In this document: piece by piece, positions 24,524-33,627 of the stretch | How the letters are laid out: the number at the start of each line of letters is the position of its first letter | Numbering within the stretch: position 1 is the stretch's first letter | From: Tissierella creatinophila DSM 6911 | Lineage (GTDB): Bacteria; Bacillota; Clostridia; Tissierellales; Tissierellaceae | Assembly (NCBI RefSeq): GCF_001940565.1 | Contig: NZ_LTDM01000032.1 | Span: forward strand, 1-64,000 | DNA length: 64,000 nt | Direction of reading: 5' to 3' | Translations under genes and position numbers: made by a program | The notes under the pieces: generated by a model | The model's input: only the letters and a program-made list of their open reading frames with translations | What the model was told of the DNA's origin: nothing | The model's database searches: none

Positions 24524-24554
24524 GTATATTATTTCTATATTTGGCGAAAATATT
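24524..24554 (+). promoter_or_regulatory. Candidate sigma-F promoter of spoIIR
   Basis: GTATA (24524-24528), 14-base spacer, then GGCGAAAATATT (24543-24554), which fits the GGnnAnAnT form of forespore promoters. spoIIR is a sigma-F gene in Bacillus. Confidence 0.65.
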
Positions 24555-24598
24555 ACTAAGGACGAGCTTTAAATATTAACTAAAAAGGGGTTTTAAAG

Positions 24599-25228
24599 AT
24601 GAAATATAAAAAGGGTATACTAATAGTATCTAGCATTTTAATATTTTTTATTTATATAGGAGGGACTTTGCTGCAACAAAGACTTCCTATAGCAAATAGT
24701 ATTCCCCCTGTTATAAGATTTCATGTAAGGGCTAATAGTGATACAAAGGAAGATCAAGCTTTAAAGCTTGAGGTTAGAGATGCTATCTTAACTGCTATTG
24801 GCGAAAAGTTTCAAGATTCTACTTCTATAGATGAAAGCCGTGAGATAATTTTAGAAAACACCAAAACTATTGAAGATGTTTCTAAAGAGGTAATAAAAAG
24901 ATGGGGAAAAGATTATCCTGTTAATGTAGATTTAAGAGAGGAATCTTTTCCAATTAGAAAATATGGCAATTTAGTGTTTCCTCAAGGTGACTATGAAGCT
25001 TTAATAGTGGAAATAGGTGAGGCAAAAGGTGCAAACTGGTGGTGTGTTATGTTTCCTCCAATATGCCTTGTTGATGTAACTCATTCAAATGCTATAGAGA
25101 TAGAAGAAGACGAAGATAGCCCCTTAAATGAGTTTGTAGTAGATGAAACTAGGCCTTTTAAATTGAAATCTAAAATATTTGATTTTTTTAAACCCTTTTT
25201 TACAAAAGATAAGACTAAAGAAGTTTAA
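24599..25228 (+). CDS. spoIIR: Stage II sporulation protein R
   Basis: A 209-residue signalling protein made in the forespore under sigma-F. An N-terminal membrane segment (about 5-25) is followed by the SpoIIR domain with PPVIRFHVRANSDTKEDQAL, then FPQGDYEALIVEIGEAKGAN and WWCVMFPPICLVDV. It crosses to the space between the two cells and triggers processing of pro-sigma-E by SpoIIGA in the mother cell. It is divergent from sleB and convergent with gerC, sharing a palindromic terminator with gerC. Length is usual. Confidence 0.93.
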   Translation: MKYKKGILIVSSILIFFIYIGGTLLQQRLPIANSIPPVIRFHVRANSDTKEDQALKLEVRDAILTAIGEKFQDSTSIDESREIILENTKTIEDVSKEVIKRWGKDYPVNVDLREESFPIRKYGNLVFPQGDYEALIVEIGEAKGANWWCVMFPPICLVDVTHSNAIEIEEDEDSPLNEFVVDETRPFKLKSKIFDFFKPFFTKDKTKEV

Positions 25229-25242
25229 ACTTCTTTAGTCTT
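25211..25242. terminator. Perfect 32-bp palindromic terminator shared by spoIIR and gerC
   Basis: Arms 25211-25226 and 25227-25242 are perfect complements. The spoIIR stop is at the centre and the gerC stop at the right edge, so both mRNAs end in the same hairpin. Confidence 0.8.
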
Positions 25243-26374
25243 ATTTTGTAAGACCTCTTCTTCTAATAGTTATATTTATATCTAAGTCTATATCTATATG
25301 AGGAAATATATCATCAAAGTCATCTTCTATTTCCTCCCATATTTTGGGATTAAATTTGTAAAGATGTTCTGCAACACCTATTGTATCTGTATTTAGATCT
25401 TTTTGTAGCTTTTCTATTGTCTTTTCAATGCTCTTTTTTAGATCTTTTTCTAAAGTTTTCTCCATATCATTTACCTTTTCTTTGTTATCTAATTGATCAC
25501 CTCTTCCAAGTATATATTCTTCCATTTGACCTCTTAGTTCTATTGAGTATCTTATCTTTAAATTTTTTTCACTTTTTATAAGTTGTTTTTTAAGCCTAGG
25601 CCTTGGAGTTCTTAGCGCAAGATCAGCTCCTTCATATTCTGTATTTATGCTAAGGTCTTTTGTCTTATTTGTCAGTAGTCCTATATTTCTATTGTCTTCT
25701 TGATTAAGATAACCTATTAGTTCATAGTCTTTAAAAACAGCATTACTATCTACTATTATATCTTCACCTTCCCTTCTAGCTACTGGTACTAATGTAGCCC
25801 CACATGAATACATATCTTTTACAAAACTATTTAAAGTACTATTGATAAATTTAGTTGAACCTTGTTCGTTTCGGAGTAATCCGTAGAGCAAGCCTTCTAT
25901 TTCTGTTTGCTTTTTTGATTTTGACACTGTTTGCATAAAGTCTTTTGCAGTAGTTTTAACTACTACAAAGTTTATTACTTTATTTACTATATAGTCTCTA
26001 CTCAAGCCATCTATTATCTCTTTTATAAGATTCTTATCTCGTGCTAAGCTCTCTGGAATGACAACAACCTTTAAGTCCCTTAAAAACATTGGTTTTTGAA
26101 GTCTATCACTTACATTTGAAGCTCCTTCAAACATATTGTTGCCCCTTATGCTTGCTAAGTATACTATATCTTCTTGTATGGCTTGCTTTCCTAGAGCGTT
26201 TATATTGGGATAGGTAAAGGTGATTTCATATCTTCCTTTTTTAAAGTCTTTTTTATCCACTATGTCAAGACCTACAGAATAGGGAAATATTCTTTCGTTT
26301 ATTTCTTTCATATCCCAGCATCCAGTTGTAAATGTAAGACTTAAGATTACAGCTATTAGAATTATCTTTTTCAT
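25241..26374 (-). CDS. gerC: Ger(x)C family spore germination lipoprotein
   Basis: A 377-residue lipoprotein with signal and lipobox TTGC ending at Cys19 (FTTGCWDMKEINERIFP). The family domain runs through the rest, including LKVVVIPESLARDKNLIKEI and a C-terminal region with long helix and DIDLDINITIRRRG. It is the C subunit of a nutrient germinant receptor, anchored on the outer face of the inner spore membrane. It overlaps gerB by four bases, the last gene of a gerA-gerB-gerC operon. Confidence 0.92.
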   Translation of the reverse strand: MKKIILIAVILSLTFTTGCWDMKEINERIFPYSVGLDIVDKKDFKKGRYEITFTYPNINALGKQAIQEDIVYLASIRGNNMFEGASNVSDRLQKPMFLRDLKVVVIPESLARDKNLIKEIIDGLSRDYIVNKVINFVVVKTTAKDFMQTVSKSKKQTEIEGLLYGLLRNEQGSTKFINSTLNSFVKDMYSCGATLVPVARREGEDIIVDSNAVFKDYELIGYLNQEDNRNIGLLTNKTKDLSINTEYEGADLALRTPRPRLKKQLIKSEKNLKIRYSIELRGQMEEYILGRGDQLDNKEKVNDMEKTLEKDLKKSIEKTIEKLQKDLNTDTIGVAEHLYKFNPKIWEEIEDDFDDIFPHIDIDLDINITIRRRGLTK

Positions 26375-27462
26375 GCCTTTATCCTCCTTTTTATAATACC
26401 CACTATAAATATTAAAAAAGGTATAACTACTATAGATAAAAATGAGAGTATATTCAATATCTTTAGCATATCTCTTTGAAGCTCTATATAGTCTTTTGGA
26501 ACTAGAGCGAGATAATAAATAACTGGTACTAAGCCTAGCAGGAAGTATTTATGACTTTTAGTCCTAAAAGTATTTGATAGTATTTTACCTGCTCCAAAAA
26601 ATGCAGGTGCAAATGTTGCAAACACGACTAAGATCCATATGGCCATAACCACTCCATCTAGGTTTTGAAGAAAGTAACCAGGTAAATCTACAGTTTTTGC
26701 TATCATAACAAGCGAAAAATTTTGTCCTTGGAGCTGTTTTAAGTAAAATTGAGTTAGTGTTGTAAAAAACATTAATAGATATATAAAAGTAATAATCCCT
26801 AGAGCTATCATGCTAGATTTTAAAGCCTTTTTCTTATCTTCTACATAGGGAAGTGCAAATAAAAGAACTTCAAATCCAGTAAATGAAAAAAATGTAGATA
26901 CTATGCCTCTTGGTATATTTTTAAAATTACTTTGAAATGCCGGTAAAACATTGGAAAAGTCTGCTGTTGGAAGTGATATAAAGAAAAATATCCCTGCAAA
27001 TATGAGTATTATAGGGTATATAAAGTACCCTGCTCTTGCTATTATATCTATCTCCATACTTGATATATACACGCTAGTTAAGACAAATAAAAATATTATA
27101 ATTTCAACTGGTGTGATATGAAGTAAAAATGCCTTTATAAGTTGGCTTAAAATTGCCACCTCATAGGAACAGTAAACTATTAAATAGGCTAAAAACAACA
27201 ATTTACATATCGTAAATATAACTTTTCCAAGAGTTTCTTCTCCTATTTGAAAGTAGTCTTTTCCTGGATTTATTTTAAATATATGATTTATCATAAATAT
27301 TATGGGAAAGATTAAGAGAGCACTTAAGACTATTAAAATCCATCCATCTTTTTCTAAGATATTAGCTAAGTCATTGGGAAGGGATATTATTCCAACCCCT
27401 ATGACTGCACTAATTATAAGAGCTCTTAATTGTATATGAGAGATTTTAAGATCATTTTTCAT
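26371..27462 (-). CDS. gerB: GerB subunit of germinant receptor (GerAB/APC family)
   Basis: A 363-residue protein with about 10 membrane helices, related to amino-acid permeases. It starts with IQLRALIISAVIGVGIISLP, a typical GerAB N-terminus, and contains FFSFTGFEVLLFALPYVEDK in the middle. In the receptor complex the B subunit carries the germinant-binding pocket. It overlaps gerA by 11 bases and gerC by four, so the three are translationally coupled. The ligand cannot be predicted from the sequence. Confidence 0.91.
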   Translation of the reverse strand: MKNDLKISHIQLRALIISAVIGVGIISLPNDLANILEKDGWILIVLSALLIFPIIFMINHIFKINPGKDYFQIGEETLGKVIFTICKLLFLAYLIVYCSYEVAILSQLIKAFLLHITPVEIIIFLFVLTSVYISSMEIDIIARAGYFIYPIILIFAGIFFFISLPTADFSNVLPAFQSNFKNIPRGIVSTFFSFTGFEVLLFALPYVEDKKKALKSSMIALGIITFIYLLMFFTTLTQFYLKQLQGQNFSLVMIAKTVDLPGYFLQNLDGVVMAIWILVVFATFAPAFFGAGKILSNTFRTKSHKYFLLGLVPVIYYLALVPKDYIELQRDMLKILNILSFLSIVVIPFLIFIVGIIKRRIKA

Positions 27463-28963
27463 GTTTTTTCCCTTCTTTCATTCTTTTCTTATTCTTTGGA
27501 AATGTAAATCCAGGTCTTAACCATAATCTTTTAAGGGGAGCTTTTACAAATGTATCTTTTAAATCTCCTTCTTCTATTCCAAGACCTGAATATGGGGAAC
27601 TAAAAGGTATCCCAAAGCTGTTTAAACTGAGTATATGGGTTCCAGTTAGAATAACACCTAGCATTAGTCCAAAGAGTCCAAGCACACCTGAACATACTAT
27701 AAGTATAAACTTAAAGAGTCTAAGGGCAGTTGAGAGTTCATAGGATGGCACTGCAAATGTTGCTATTGATGATATAGCTACTATTATTATCATAAGAGGG
27801 CTTACAATTCCAGCCTCTACTGCTGCTTGACCTATTATAAGACCACCGACTATACCTATAGTTGTCCCTATAGGTCCTGATAGTCTAGTTCCAGACTCTC
27901 TTAAAAGTTCCATTGTAGATTCCATCATAATGGCTTCTACTAGAGCTGGAAAGGGTACGTTTATTCTACTTGCAGCTAAGTAATAGCTGAGTTTAGTTGG
28001 AAGTATGCTTGGATGATAAACTGTTATAGCGACATAAAGTGCAGATGGAAAAAGAATTAAGACTACTGATATAAGTCTTAAAATTCTTTTAGCTGATGCC
28101 TCTATCCACCTACTATAGTAATCTTCTGATGAGTTAAGTAGTGTTCCAATAGTAGCAGGAAGAACTAGCACAAAAGGTGAACCATCTACTATCAAAGATA
28201 CTCTTCCCTCGTATAAACTAGCTGATACGCTATCTGGTCTTTCTGTATTTTCTATTTGTGGAAATGGCGATAGATAATTATCTTCTATTAGGTATTCCAA
28301 AGTAGAGCTATCTATTATTGCATCTATATCAATAGCATCTAGTCTTTTTCTTACCTCGATTAAAAATTTCGGGTCCACTATATCTTCTATAAAGAGTAGA
28401 GCTATATCAGTTTTAGATCTCTTTCCTATCTGGTACATCTCTATATTTAAACCTTTATCTCTTATCCTTCTTCTAACTAGTGCAGTATTAAATCTTAGTG
28501 ACTCCACAAACCCTTCTCTAGGACCCCTTACTAGACTTTCTGTCTTGGGTTCATCTATTCCTCTTGCTGGGAATTCTTTTGTAGCTATTTTTATGGCCTT
28601 TGTAGAATGATTTATGAAAAGAATGGTCTCTCCGGAAAGAATATCTGTTATAATCTCTTCAAAGTCTTCTTTTTCTGAGATATCGGCAGCTGAGAGTCCG
28701 TCCTTTTTAATTGCATCTAAAATTGAGGTTTTATAGCCCTCTAAGGTAAAGGATTTTAATTCTTCTTCTTTAAATAGACTCCCTATAGCAAACTGTGATA
28801 CAAATTCTTTACTGCTTAGTCCATCTATATAAATGGTAGCCATCTTTATTCTAAATACATCACCTATCTCAAACTCTCTGATAACTAAATCACTTGAACC
28901 TTTTAATACCTCTTTTATATATTTTAAGTTTTCATCTATATCTTTTGAAACAGTTTTAATCAT
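27452..28963 (-). CDS. gerA: GerA subunit of germinant receptor
   Basis: A 503-residue protein of the GerA family: a cytoplasmic N-terminal domain (about 1-240), family marker SLRFNTALVRRRIRDKGL, and a C-terminal membrane domain with four to five helices and ALVEAIMMESTMELLRESGT plus SGPIGTTIGIVGGLIIGQAA. It is the large subunit of the nutrient receptor. ATG 28963 is chosen since AAAGGTGG lies seven bases away; a GTG four codons earlier overlaps that site. The ribosome site can be hidden by a hairpin in transcripts coming from ispE, while a forespore promoter lies within the hairpin loop. Confidence 0.92.
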   Translation of the reverse strand: MIKTVSKDIDENLKYIKEVLKGSSDLVIREFEIGDVFRIKMATIYIDGLSSKEFVSQFAIGSLFKEEELKSFTLEGYKTSILDAIKKDGLSAADISEKEDFEEIITDILSGETILFINHSTKAIKIATKEFPARGIDEPKTESLVRGPREGFVESLRFNTALVRRRIRDKGLNIEMYQIGKRSKTDIALLFIEDIVDPKFLIEVRKRLDAIDIDAIIDSSTLEYLIEDNYLSPFPQIENTERPDSVSASLYEGRVSLIVDGSPFVLVLPATIGTLLNSSEDYYSRWIEASAKRILRLISVVLILFPSALYVAITVYHPSILPTKLSYYLAASRINVPFPALVEAIMMESTMELLRESGTRLSGPIGTTIGIVGGLIIGQAAVEAGIVSPLMIIIVAISSIATFAVPSYELSTALRLFKFILIVCSGVLGLFGLMLGVILTGTHILSLNSFGIPFSSPYSGLGIEEGDLKDTFVKAPLKRLWLRPGFTFPKNKKRMKEGKKHEK

Positions 28964-28969
28964 AGAAAT

Positions 28970-29016
28970 ACCCACCTTTCGTATTATATAATTACCAATA
29001 GGTGGGTGTTTTATAC
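28970..29016 (-). promoter_or_regulatory. gerA promoter nested in a ribosome-site hairpin
   Basis: On the minus strand ACCCACCT (29000-29007) pairs with AGGTGGGT (28970-28977), hiding the gerA ribosome site. A forespore-type promoter, GTATA (29012-29016), 15 bases, GGTAATTATA (28987-28996), starts transcripts near 28980, downstream of the first arm, so these would lack the hairpin. Confidence 0.5.
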
Positions 29017-29017
29017 T

Positions 29018-29863
29018 CTATATTGTTTTGCAACAGTAAGTTAAAGGATAAGTCTTTAAAAGTTTTTCCTTTGTAAAGAGCATCTTTTGTGCATCTTCAA
29101 ATATTCCAAATACAGTAGAACCACTTCCGCTCATAAGGCTAGATAAGGCTCCATTTTCTCTCATAGTTTTCTTTATAGTCTCTATAATAGGGTACTCTTT
29201 TATAATTGCCTCTTCCATCTTATTTCCAAGACAATTAGATACCTCTTTTATATCTCCTTTTTCTATAGCTTCTATTAAACCCTTTGTATCTAATCTTTCA
29301 CTATTTAAGTTTAATCTACTATAGGCATATGCTGTAGAGATTTCTATACCTGGATTGCATATTAGTATATTTACATCTTTAAATGGCTTTAGAGATGTAA
29401 GTTTCTCTCCTATACCACGGGCTATAGCAGTTCCACCCATTATACAAAAGGGTATATCTGCCCCTACTGATTTTCCTATATCCATAAGCTCTTTTTGGGA
29501 AAGGTTTAACTCCCACAGATGGTTTATTGCTTTAATTGTGCTAGCAGCATTGCTGCTTCCTCCAGCTAAACCTGCAGAAACTGGTATAGTTTTTTCTATA
29601 TTTATATATATACCTTTTTCTATTCCTGTGTATAACTTCATCTTTTCCCAGGCTTTATACGATAAGTTGTGGAAATCTATAGGGACTTGTGGACTGTTAG
29701 TTTCTATTGTTATTCCTTTTTCTTGTTGTTTAAATGTAAGTTTATCTTTTAAGCTTATCTCTTGCATAATACTTTCTATTTCGTGATATTCATCATCTCT
29801 TTTGTACAAGATATCTAAACTCAAATTTATCTTACCATGTGAATTTAAGATTAACTCTTTCAT
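29018..29863 (-). CDS. ispE: 4-diphosphocytidyl-2-C-methyl-D-erythritol kinase
   Basis: A 281-residue GHMP kinase of the MEP isoprenoid pathway. It phosphorylates CDP-methylerythritol at the 2-hydroxyl. Family motifs are the N-terminal GKINLSLDILYKRDDEYHEI, the ATP-binding PVSAGLAGGSSNAAS and the C-terminal LMSGSGSTVFGIF. It precedes the ger operon and follows the sipL-like gene on the same strand. In Bacillus ispE lies downstream of veg and sspF, so the neighbourhood is conserved in part. Confidence 0.94.
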   Translation of the reverse strand: MKELILNSHGKINLSLDILYKRDDEYHEIESIMQEISLKDKLTFKQQEKGITIETNSPQVPIDFHNLSYKAWEKMKLYTGIEKGIYINIEKTIPVSAGLAGGSSNAASTIKAINHLWELNLSQKELMDIGKSVGADIPFCIMGGTAIARGIGEKLTSLKPFKDVNILICNPGIEISTAYAYSRLNLNSERLDTKGLIEAIEKGDIKEVSNCLGNKMEEAIIKEYPIIETIKKTMRENGALSSLMSGSGSTVFGIFEDAQKMLFTKEKLLKTYPLTYCCKTI

Positions 29864-29926
29864 CTATTTTCTCCTTATTTAAAGTTTCAGGAGTATTATA
29901 TCATAGTATCTATATATTTTATATGA

Positions 29927-31462
29927 TTAGACTAATAGTTCTAAGTTTTTCTCTATAATTATCTTGTCTCCTACTTTTAACTGGTAGTCACTTACAAATC
30001 CATTTGAACTTAAAATTTCTCCAGTTGTAGTATTATATCTCTTAGCTATATCCCATAGTAGATCGCCCCTTTGAACTATATAGATTATAATGCTTGGTTT
30101 AGCTTTTTTGTCTATCATCTCTCCAGTTTGTTCTATATCTTTTATAGCAAATATCCTTTTTTCTTTTCTAAGTGCTATTTGAAAAAATATACTTGTATCT
30201 ATAGCTATATTGTCCCTCTTTATTGTATAGTCTAAAAAATCTAGCTTGCTAGATATATTTAGTATATACTTTTCTTCTTCTCCTTCAAAAGGGGTTTCTA
30301 CTTTAAATGGAAACTCTCCTTTAAATCTATCTATCTCACCTTCTATTCTATCTATATAGTAGATGTTTAAATCTAGTATTCCTTCTACAATTATTTTTCC
30401 ATCTTCATATACTTTATCTAAGATAAAGTGTTCACTTTTAATATCTAATACATCTATTGCATTTAGAGGAATTTCCAGACTTATTTTTTCATCATATTCT
30501 ACTGTGTCTATATCTTCTAATATAGAGATTTCTTCTTTTTCCAAATAAATCTCTTCTTTGATAGAGTAAGCATCTATTAAAAGTTTTTTAGAATTTTGTC
30601 TATATACTTTTCCTTCAGCTTGGAGTTTTATACTTACATTTACACGTCTAAGTCGATCTTCTTCATCTTGCAGTATCTCATAGCTTGCTTCTTCTACTCT
30701 TAAATCAACCGCTGACTTTGCCCCTTCTGATGCTCCTGGTATTTCTAAAAAGTGATTAAATGGAAGAGTTTCCTTGTGGGAATAGATTTCCCCATCTCCC
30801 AAATAGACAATAGTTACTAGAGCTTCACCTGATAGAACTATTCTATCTTCTATAACTGTGCTTTCTATCTCTTGCGGATCTACAAAGAACTTTATAACCT
30901 TTTCTATCTCACCTTTAGAAGAATCTATGGTAAAATTTTCTTCTATATCTATAGCAGACTTATCCTTTCCATAACTTTCTCTATAGTTTAAGCTTTCTTT
31001 TTGTGTCTCTAGAGTAGTTGAATCTCCTATTTCTTTTATCACCTCTAGGCTTTTAAGATTTTCTACTTGTCCTTCTAGATTTATTAAAGTCTTTACAGCT
31101 ATCTTGTTTTCTTCTAGTTCATACTCGATATATTCGATTTTTCCTTGAACCTTAGCTTCCATATCTTCTTTTATTCCATGGATATTTATTTCTTCATTGA
31201 ACTCTTTAGAAGATTCTAAAACATGAAGACCTTCTTCTTTGTCTTTAGAAAGTAGATGATAGCGAACTGACCCACTAACTAATATCTTATCTTTTATTAT
31301 CATAGTATTTCCTATAATCACTTTTCCTTCAACCCAGATTATCTTTTCAACTTCTTCTACTGGGATGTTTAAGTATATTTCCGTTTCTAATAAGTTCTGA
31401 GTCTCTCCACTTCCAACTATTTCCTCAATACTAAAATTTTCTTTTATAATTTCAATGGACAA
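29927..31462 (-). CDS. sipL: SipL-like spore coat assembly protein (DUF3794/SPOCS plus LysM)
   Basis: A 511-residue acidic protein with several SPOCS (DUF3794) repeats (e.g. VEEVEKIIWVEGKVIIGNTM and SLEIPLNAIDVLDIKSEHFI) and a C-terminal LysM domain (about 455-505: IYIVQRGDLLWDIAKRYN, then LKVGDKIIIE). In Clostridioides difficile SipL binds SpoIVA through its LysM domain and is needed for coat placement. The same architecture and length point to an orthologue. TTG start behind GGGGGGA. It lies between veg and ispE, where Bacillus has sspF, so position as well as domains support the call. Confidence 0.84.
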   Translation of the reverse strand: MSIEIIKENFSIEEIVGSGETQNLLETEIYLNIPVEEVEKIIWVEGKVIIGNTMIIKDKILVSGSVRYHLLSKDKEEGLHVLESSKEFNEEINIHGIKEDMEAKVQGKIEYIEYELEENKIAVKTLINLEGQVENLKSLEVIKEIGDSTTLETQKESLNYRESYGKDKSAIDIEENFTIDSSKGEIEKVIKFFVDPQEIESTVIEDRIVLSGEALVTIVYLGDGEIYSHKETLPFNHFLEIPGASEGAKSAVDLRVEEASYEILQDEEDRLRRVNVSIKLQAEGKVYRQNSKKLLIDAYSIKEEIYLEKEEISILEDIDTVEYDEKISLEIPLNAIDVLDIKSEHFILDKVYEDGKIIVEGILDLNIYYIDRIEGEIDRFKGEFPFKVETPFEGEEEKYILNISSKLDFLDYTIKRDNIAIDTSIFFQIALRKEKRIFAIKDIEQTGEMIDKKAKPSIIIYIVQRGDLLWDIAKRYNTTTGEILSSNGFVSDYQLKVGDKIIIEKNLELLV

Positions 31463-31532
31463 TTGTAATCCCCCCTATAATACTTTTATTCTTATATATG
31501 TATATGAGGCTTAGTTTAGAAATATGAATACA

Positions 31533-31560
31533 AAAAAACACTAGAATATTTTCTAGTGTT
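31533..31560 (-). terminator. Terminator after veg and repeat copy B
   Basis: AACACTAGAA and TTCTAGTGTT make a 10-pair stem with loop TATT; on the minus strand T7 follows. Confidence 0.82.
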
Positions 31561-31570
31561 AATTATGTTT

Positions 31571-31681
31571 TCTTTATACGATAGCTTACAATATCACTAA
31601 ATCGAAGATTTAGGCTATTGCATAGCTCCTGTATAAGTGCAACTAAGCATCAGAAAAGCATCTGATGCAAGTTTTCTTTAT
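31571..31681 (-). repeat. Structured repeat, copy B
   Basis: On the minus strand it begins ATAAAGAAAACTTGCATCAG, where the TAA is the veg stop. First hairpin GCATCAGA/TCTGATGC; second stem TTATAC/GTATAA encloses AGGAGCTATGC, an inner CTAAATC/GATTTAG hairpin and ATTGTAAGCTATCG. The outer stem differs from copy A by paired changes. Confidence 0.65.
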
Positions 31682-31941
31682 GATATTTTTACATTTTCTT
31701 CTTGTTCTTCTTCACATATAGTAACTTCTACAGTTGAAGTTAATACATCTGAATACGTGTATGATACTCTTCTAATACTATCATATTCATTTGCTATCTT
31801 TACAACAAATAGATTTGGATAAGCTGATTCTAGTATACCTTCTCTTACTACAATTCTTTTACGTCCTTTATTTGCTCTTAAGATAACTGTTTTGCCAATA
31901 CATCCTTCTAAGTCCTTACGAATTTTAGTTACACTGTCCAT
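31678..31941 (-). CDS. veg: Veg protein
   Basis: An 87-residue Veg family protein, known in Bacillus for its very strong promoter and for a reported role in biofilm gene control. The family core DSVTKIRKDLEGCIGKTVIL, then ANKGRKRIVVREGILESAYP and YTYSDVLTSTVEVT, is intact. ATG 31941 follows AAGGTGG by 12 bases; a longer frame adds residues with no support. A perfect sigma-A promoter lies about 85 bases upstream. The stop codon is the first part of repeat copy B. Confidence 0.91.
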   Translation of the reverse strand: MDSVTKIRKDLEGCIGKTVILRANKGRKRIVVREGILESAYPNLFVVKIANEYDSIRRVSYTYSDVLTSTVEVTICEEEQEENVKIS

Positions 31942-32024
31942 ATAATAGCGAGACCACCTTCCATTGGATTCTCTCTTTTTACTCTTCAAAGAGGAAGAAG
32001 GAGTGCTGCAACACTCATTATTTT

Positions 32025-32053
32025 ATTATATCACAAAAAATCCAATTTGTCAA
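32025..32053 (-). promoter_or_regulatory. veg promoter
   Basis: TTGACA (32048-32053), 17 bases, TATAAT (32025-32030) on the minus strand, both consensus. A small GAGTG/CACTC hairpin follows in the leader. Confidence 0.85.
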
Positions 32054-32129
32054 TAAAAGAATTATTATACTATTTATGGATATGAAAGTCAAATACTTTT
32101 TTAAATTTTATTGTTTTTTCTAATTTTAT

Positions 32130-33473
32130 TTATAATCCAAGAAACATAGAAGCTATACTAAAGTATATTATAAGTGCAAAAGAGTCAACTAATGTTGTTA
32201 TAAGTGGACCTGCCATTATAGCTGGGTCTAACTTTAACTTTTTTGCTATTAAAGGAAGTATTCCTCCTGCCATCTTGGACATGATTACGGTTGAAACAAG
32301 AGTTATTGATACTGTTATTGCTACATCTAATCCAACTTTATCAAAATAAATATTTTTTAAAAAGTTTACAAAGCCCAGTACTACACCAACTATAATACTT
32401 ACTCTAAATTCTTTCCAAAGTACTTTCCATTTGTCAGCTAGTGTTACTTCTCCTATAGCTATACCACGGATTATAAGAGTAGAGGACTGACTTCCTGAGT
32501 TTCCTCCTGTATCCATTAACATTGGGATAAAAGCTGTAAGAATTACCATAGAACTTAATACATCTTCAAAACGAGTTATGATGCCCCCTGTAAATGCTGC
32601 ACCTATCATAAGAATCAGTAACCATGGTATCCTATTCTTAGCTAATTTAAATACACTTGTAGATAGATAGGCATCATCTGTTGGTGCCATAGCTGCCATC
32701 TTTTGAAAGTCTTCTGTGCCCTCTTGTTCCATAACATCCATTATATCGTCTACTGTTATTATTCCTGTAAGTCTTCTTTCTTTATCTACAACAGGAAGTG
32801 CTAAAAATCCATATTTTATAAATATATTTGCAACTGTTTCTTGATCATCATGCGTGTTTACAAATACTATATCTTCTACATCTACCATTAAATCTTTTAT
32901 TATCTCATCTTCTTCACTTGTAACAAGCACTCTTAATGATACTATTCCTTCTAGAACTCTGTTTTTATTTATTACATAACAAGTATAGACTGTTTCCTTA
33001 TTTAGTCCTATTTCTTTTATATGGTCTAGGGATTCTTTTACTGTCATATTTTGATTTAGTTCTACATATTCTATTGTCATTAAACTTCCTGCAGAATCTG
33101 CAGGATATTTTAAAAATTGATTTATAAGTTTTCTCTCTTCATTAGTAGAGTGTTGTAGAATCTTGTTTACTACATTGGCAGGCATTTCTTCTATCATATC
33201 TATCATGTCATCAAAGAATAGCTCATCTAGGATATAGATTAATTCTTTATCTGTGATGGCATTTATGATTTCCCTTTGTTGTATATTTGAAAAGTGGGCA
33301 AATACTTCCACCGCTATATCTTTAGGTAACATTCTAAATATAAGTAGTGTAATATTAGGATCAATTGGATCCATTATCTCTGCTATATCTACTGGTTTAA
33401 TATCTGTTAACTCTCTTTTTAGCTCTACATATCTTTTTTGTTCAATTAATTGTAAAATATCTGATTGATTCAT
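32130..33473 (-). CDS. mgtE: Magnesium transporter MgtE
   Basis: A 447-residue Mg2+ channel. The N-domain (about 1-130, helical superhelix with LPKDIAVEVFAHFSNIQQRE) is followed by a tandem CBS pair (about 132-255; IVSLRVLVTSEEDE, GIITVDDIMDVMEQEG) and five C-terminal helices with FIPMLMDTGGNSGSQSSTLI, the conserved pore-lining motif. Mg2+ bound between the N and CBS domains closes the pore. The start is ATG 33473, with AAGGAGG seven bases before. A longer frame lies within the leader and is not used. The leader contains a short Pro-rich open frame and competing hairpins. Confidence 0.93.
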   Translation of the reverse strand: MNQSDILQLIEQKRYVELKRELTDIKPVDIAEIMDPIDPNITLLIFRMLPKDIAVEVFAHFSNIQQREIINAITDKELIYILDELFFDDMIDMIEEMPANVVNKILQHSTNEERKLINQFLKYPADSAGSLMTIEYVELNQNMTVKESLDHIKEIGLNKETVYTCYVINKNRVLEGIVSLRVLVTSEEDEIIKDLMVDVEDIVFVNTHDDQETVANIFIKYGFLALPVVDKERRLTGIITVDDIMDVMEQEGTEDFQKMAAMAPTDDAYLSTSVFKLAKNRIPWLLILMIGAAFTGGIITRFEDVLSSMVILTAFIPMLMDTGGNSGSQSSTLIIRGIAIGEVTLADKWKVLWKEFRVSIIVGVVLGFVNFLKNIYFDKVGLDVAITVSITLVSTVIMSKMAGGILPLIAKKLKLDPAIMAGPLITTLVDSFALIIYFSIASMFLGL

Positions 33474-33489
33474 TTTTTTCCTCCTTTTT

Positions 33490-33588
33490 TTATATATGAA
33501 GGAACCTAAGAATCCGTATAATCTTGGAACTTCCATATATTAGATGCTGTTTTAAATTGTAGGGTTTGGGTACAGGTTCCAAAATCAT
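33490..33588 (-). CDS. Candidate Mg2+-sensing leader peptide upstream of mgtE
   Basis: A 32-codon frame in the mgtE leader begins MILEPVPKPYNLKQHL and ends 16 bases before the mgtE start. The best-spaced start is TTG at 33582, eight bases after GAGGAG, which gives MEPVPKPYN. This is very like the MEPDPTPLP opening of enterobacterial MgtL, in which acid and alternating proline codons stall or destabilise ribosomes when Mg2+ is low. GGAACCT (codons 4-6) can pair with AGGTTCC next to the mgtE ribosome site or with AGTTCC in the middle, giving alternative structures. The function is inferred. Confidence 0.55.
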   Translation of the reverse strand: MILEPVPKPYNLKQHLIYGSSKIIRILRFLHI

Positions 33589-33627
33589 CACTCCTCTTTT
33601 TATCATGTTAATTTGTACACATATATT

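Noticed and set aside
29355-29786. Long plus-strand frame opposite ispE
   Set aside because: It is the complement of a well-conserved enzyme gene and has no start signal.
33474-33536. MgtE start at 33536
   Set aside because: The extra residues come from the leader; ATG 33473 has AAGGAGG at ideal spacing.
33490-33588. Classical M-box riboswitch before mgtE
   Set aside because: None of the conserved M-box core strings is present; the leader fits a peptide-and-hairpin layout better.
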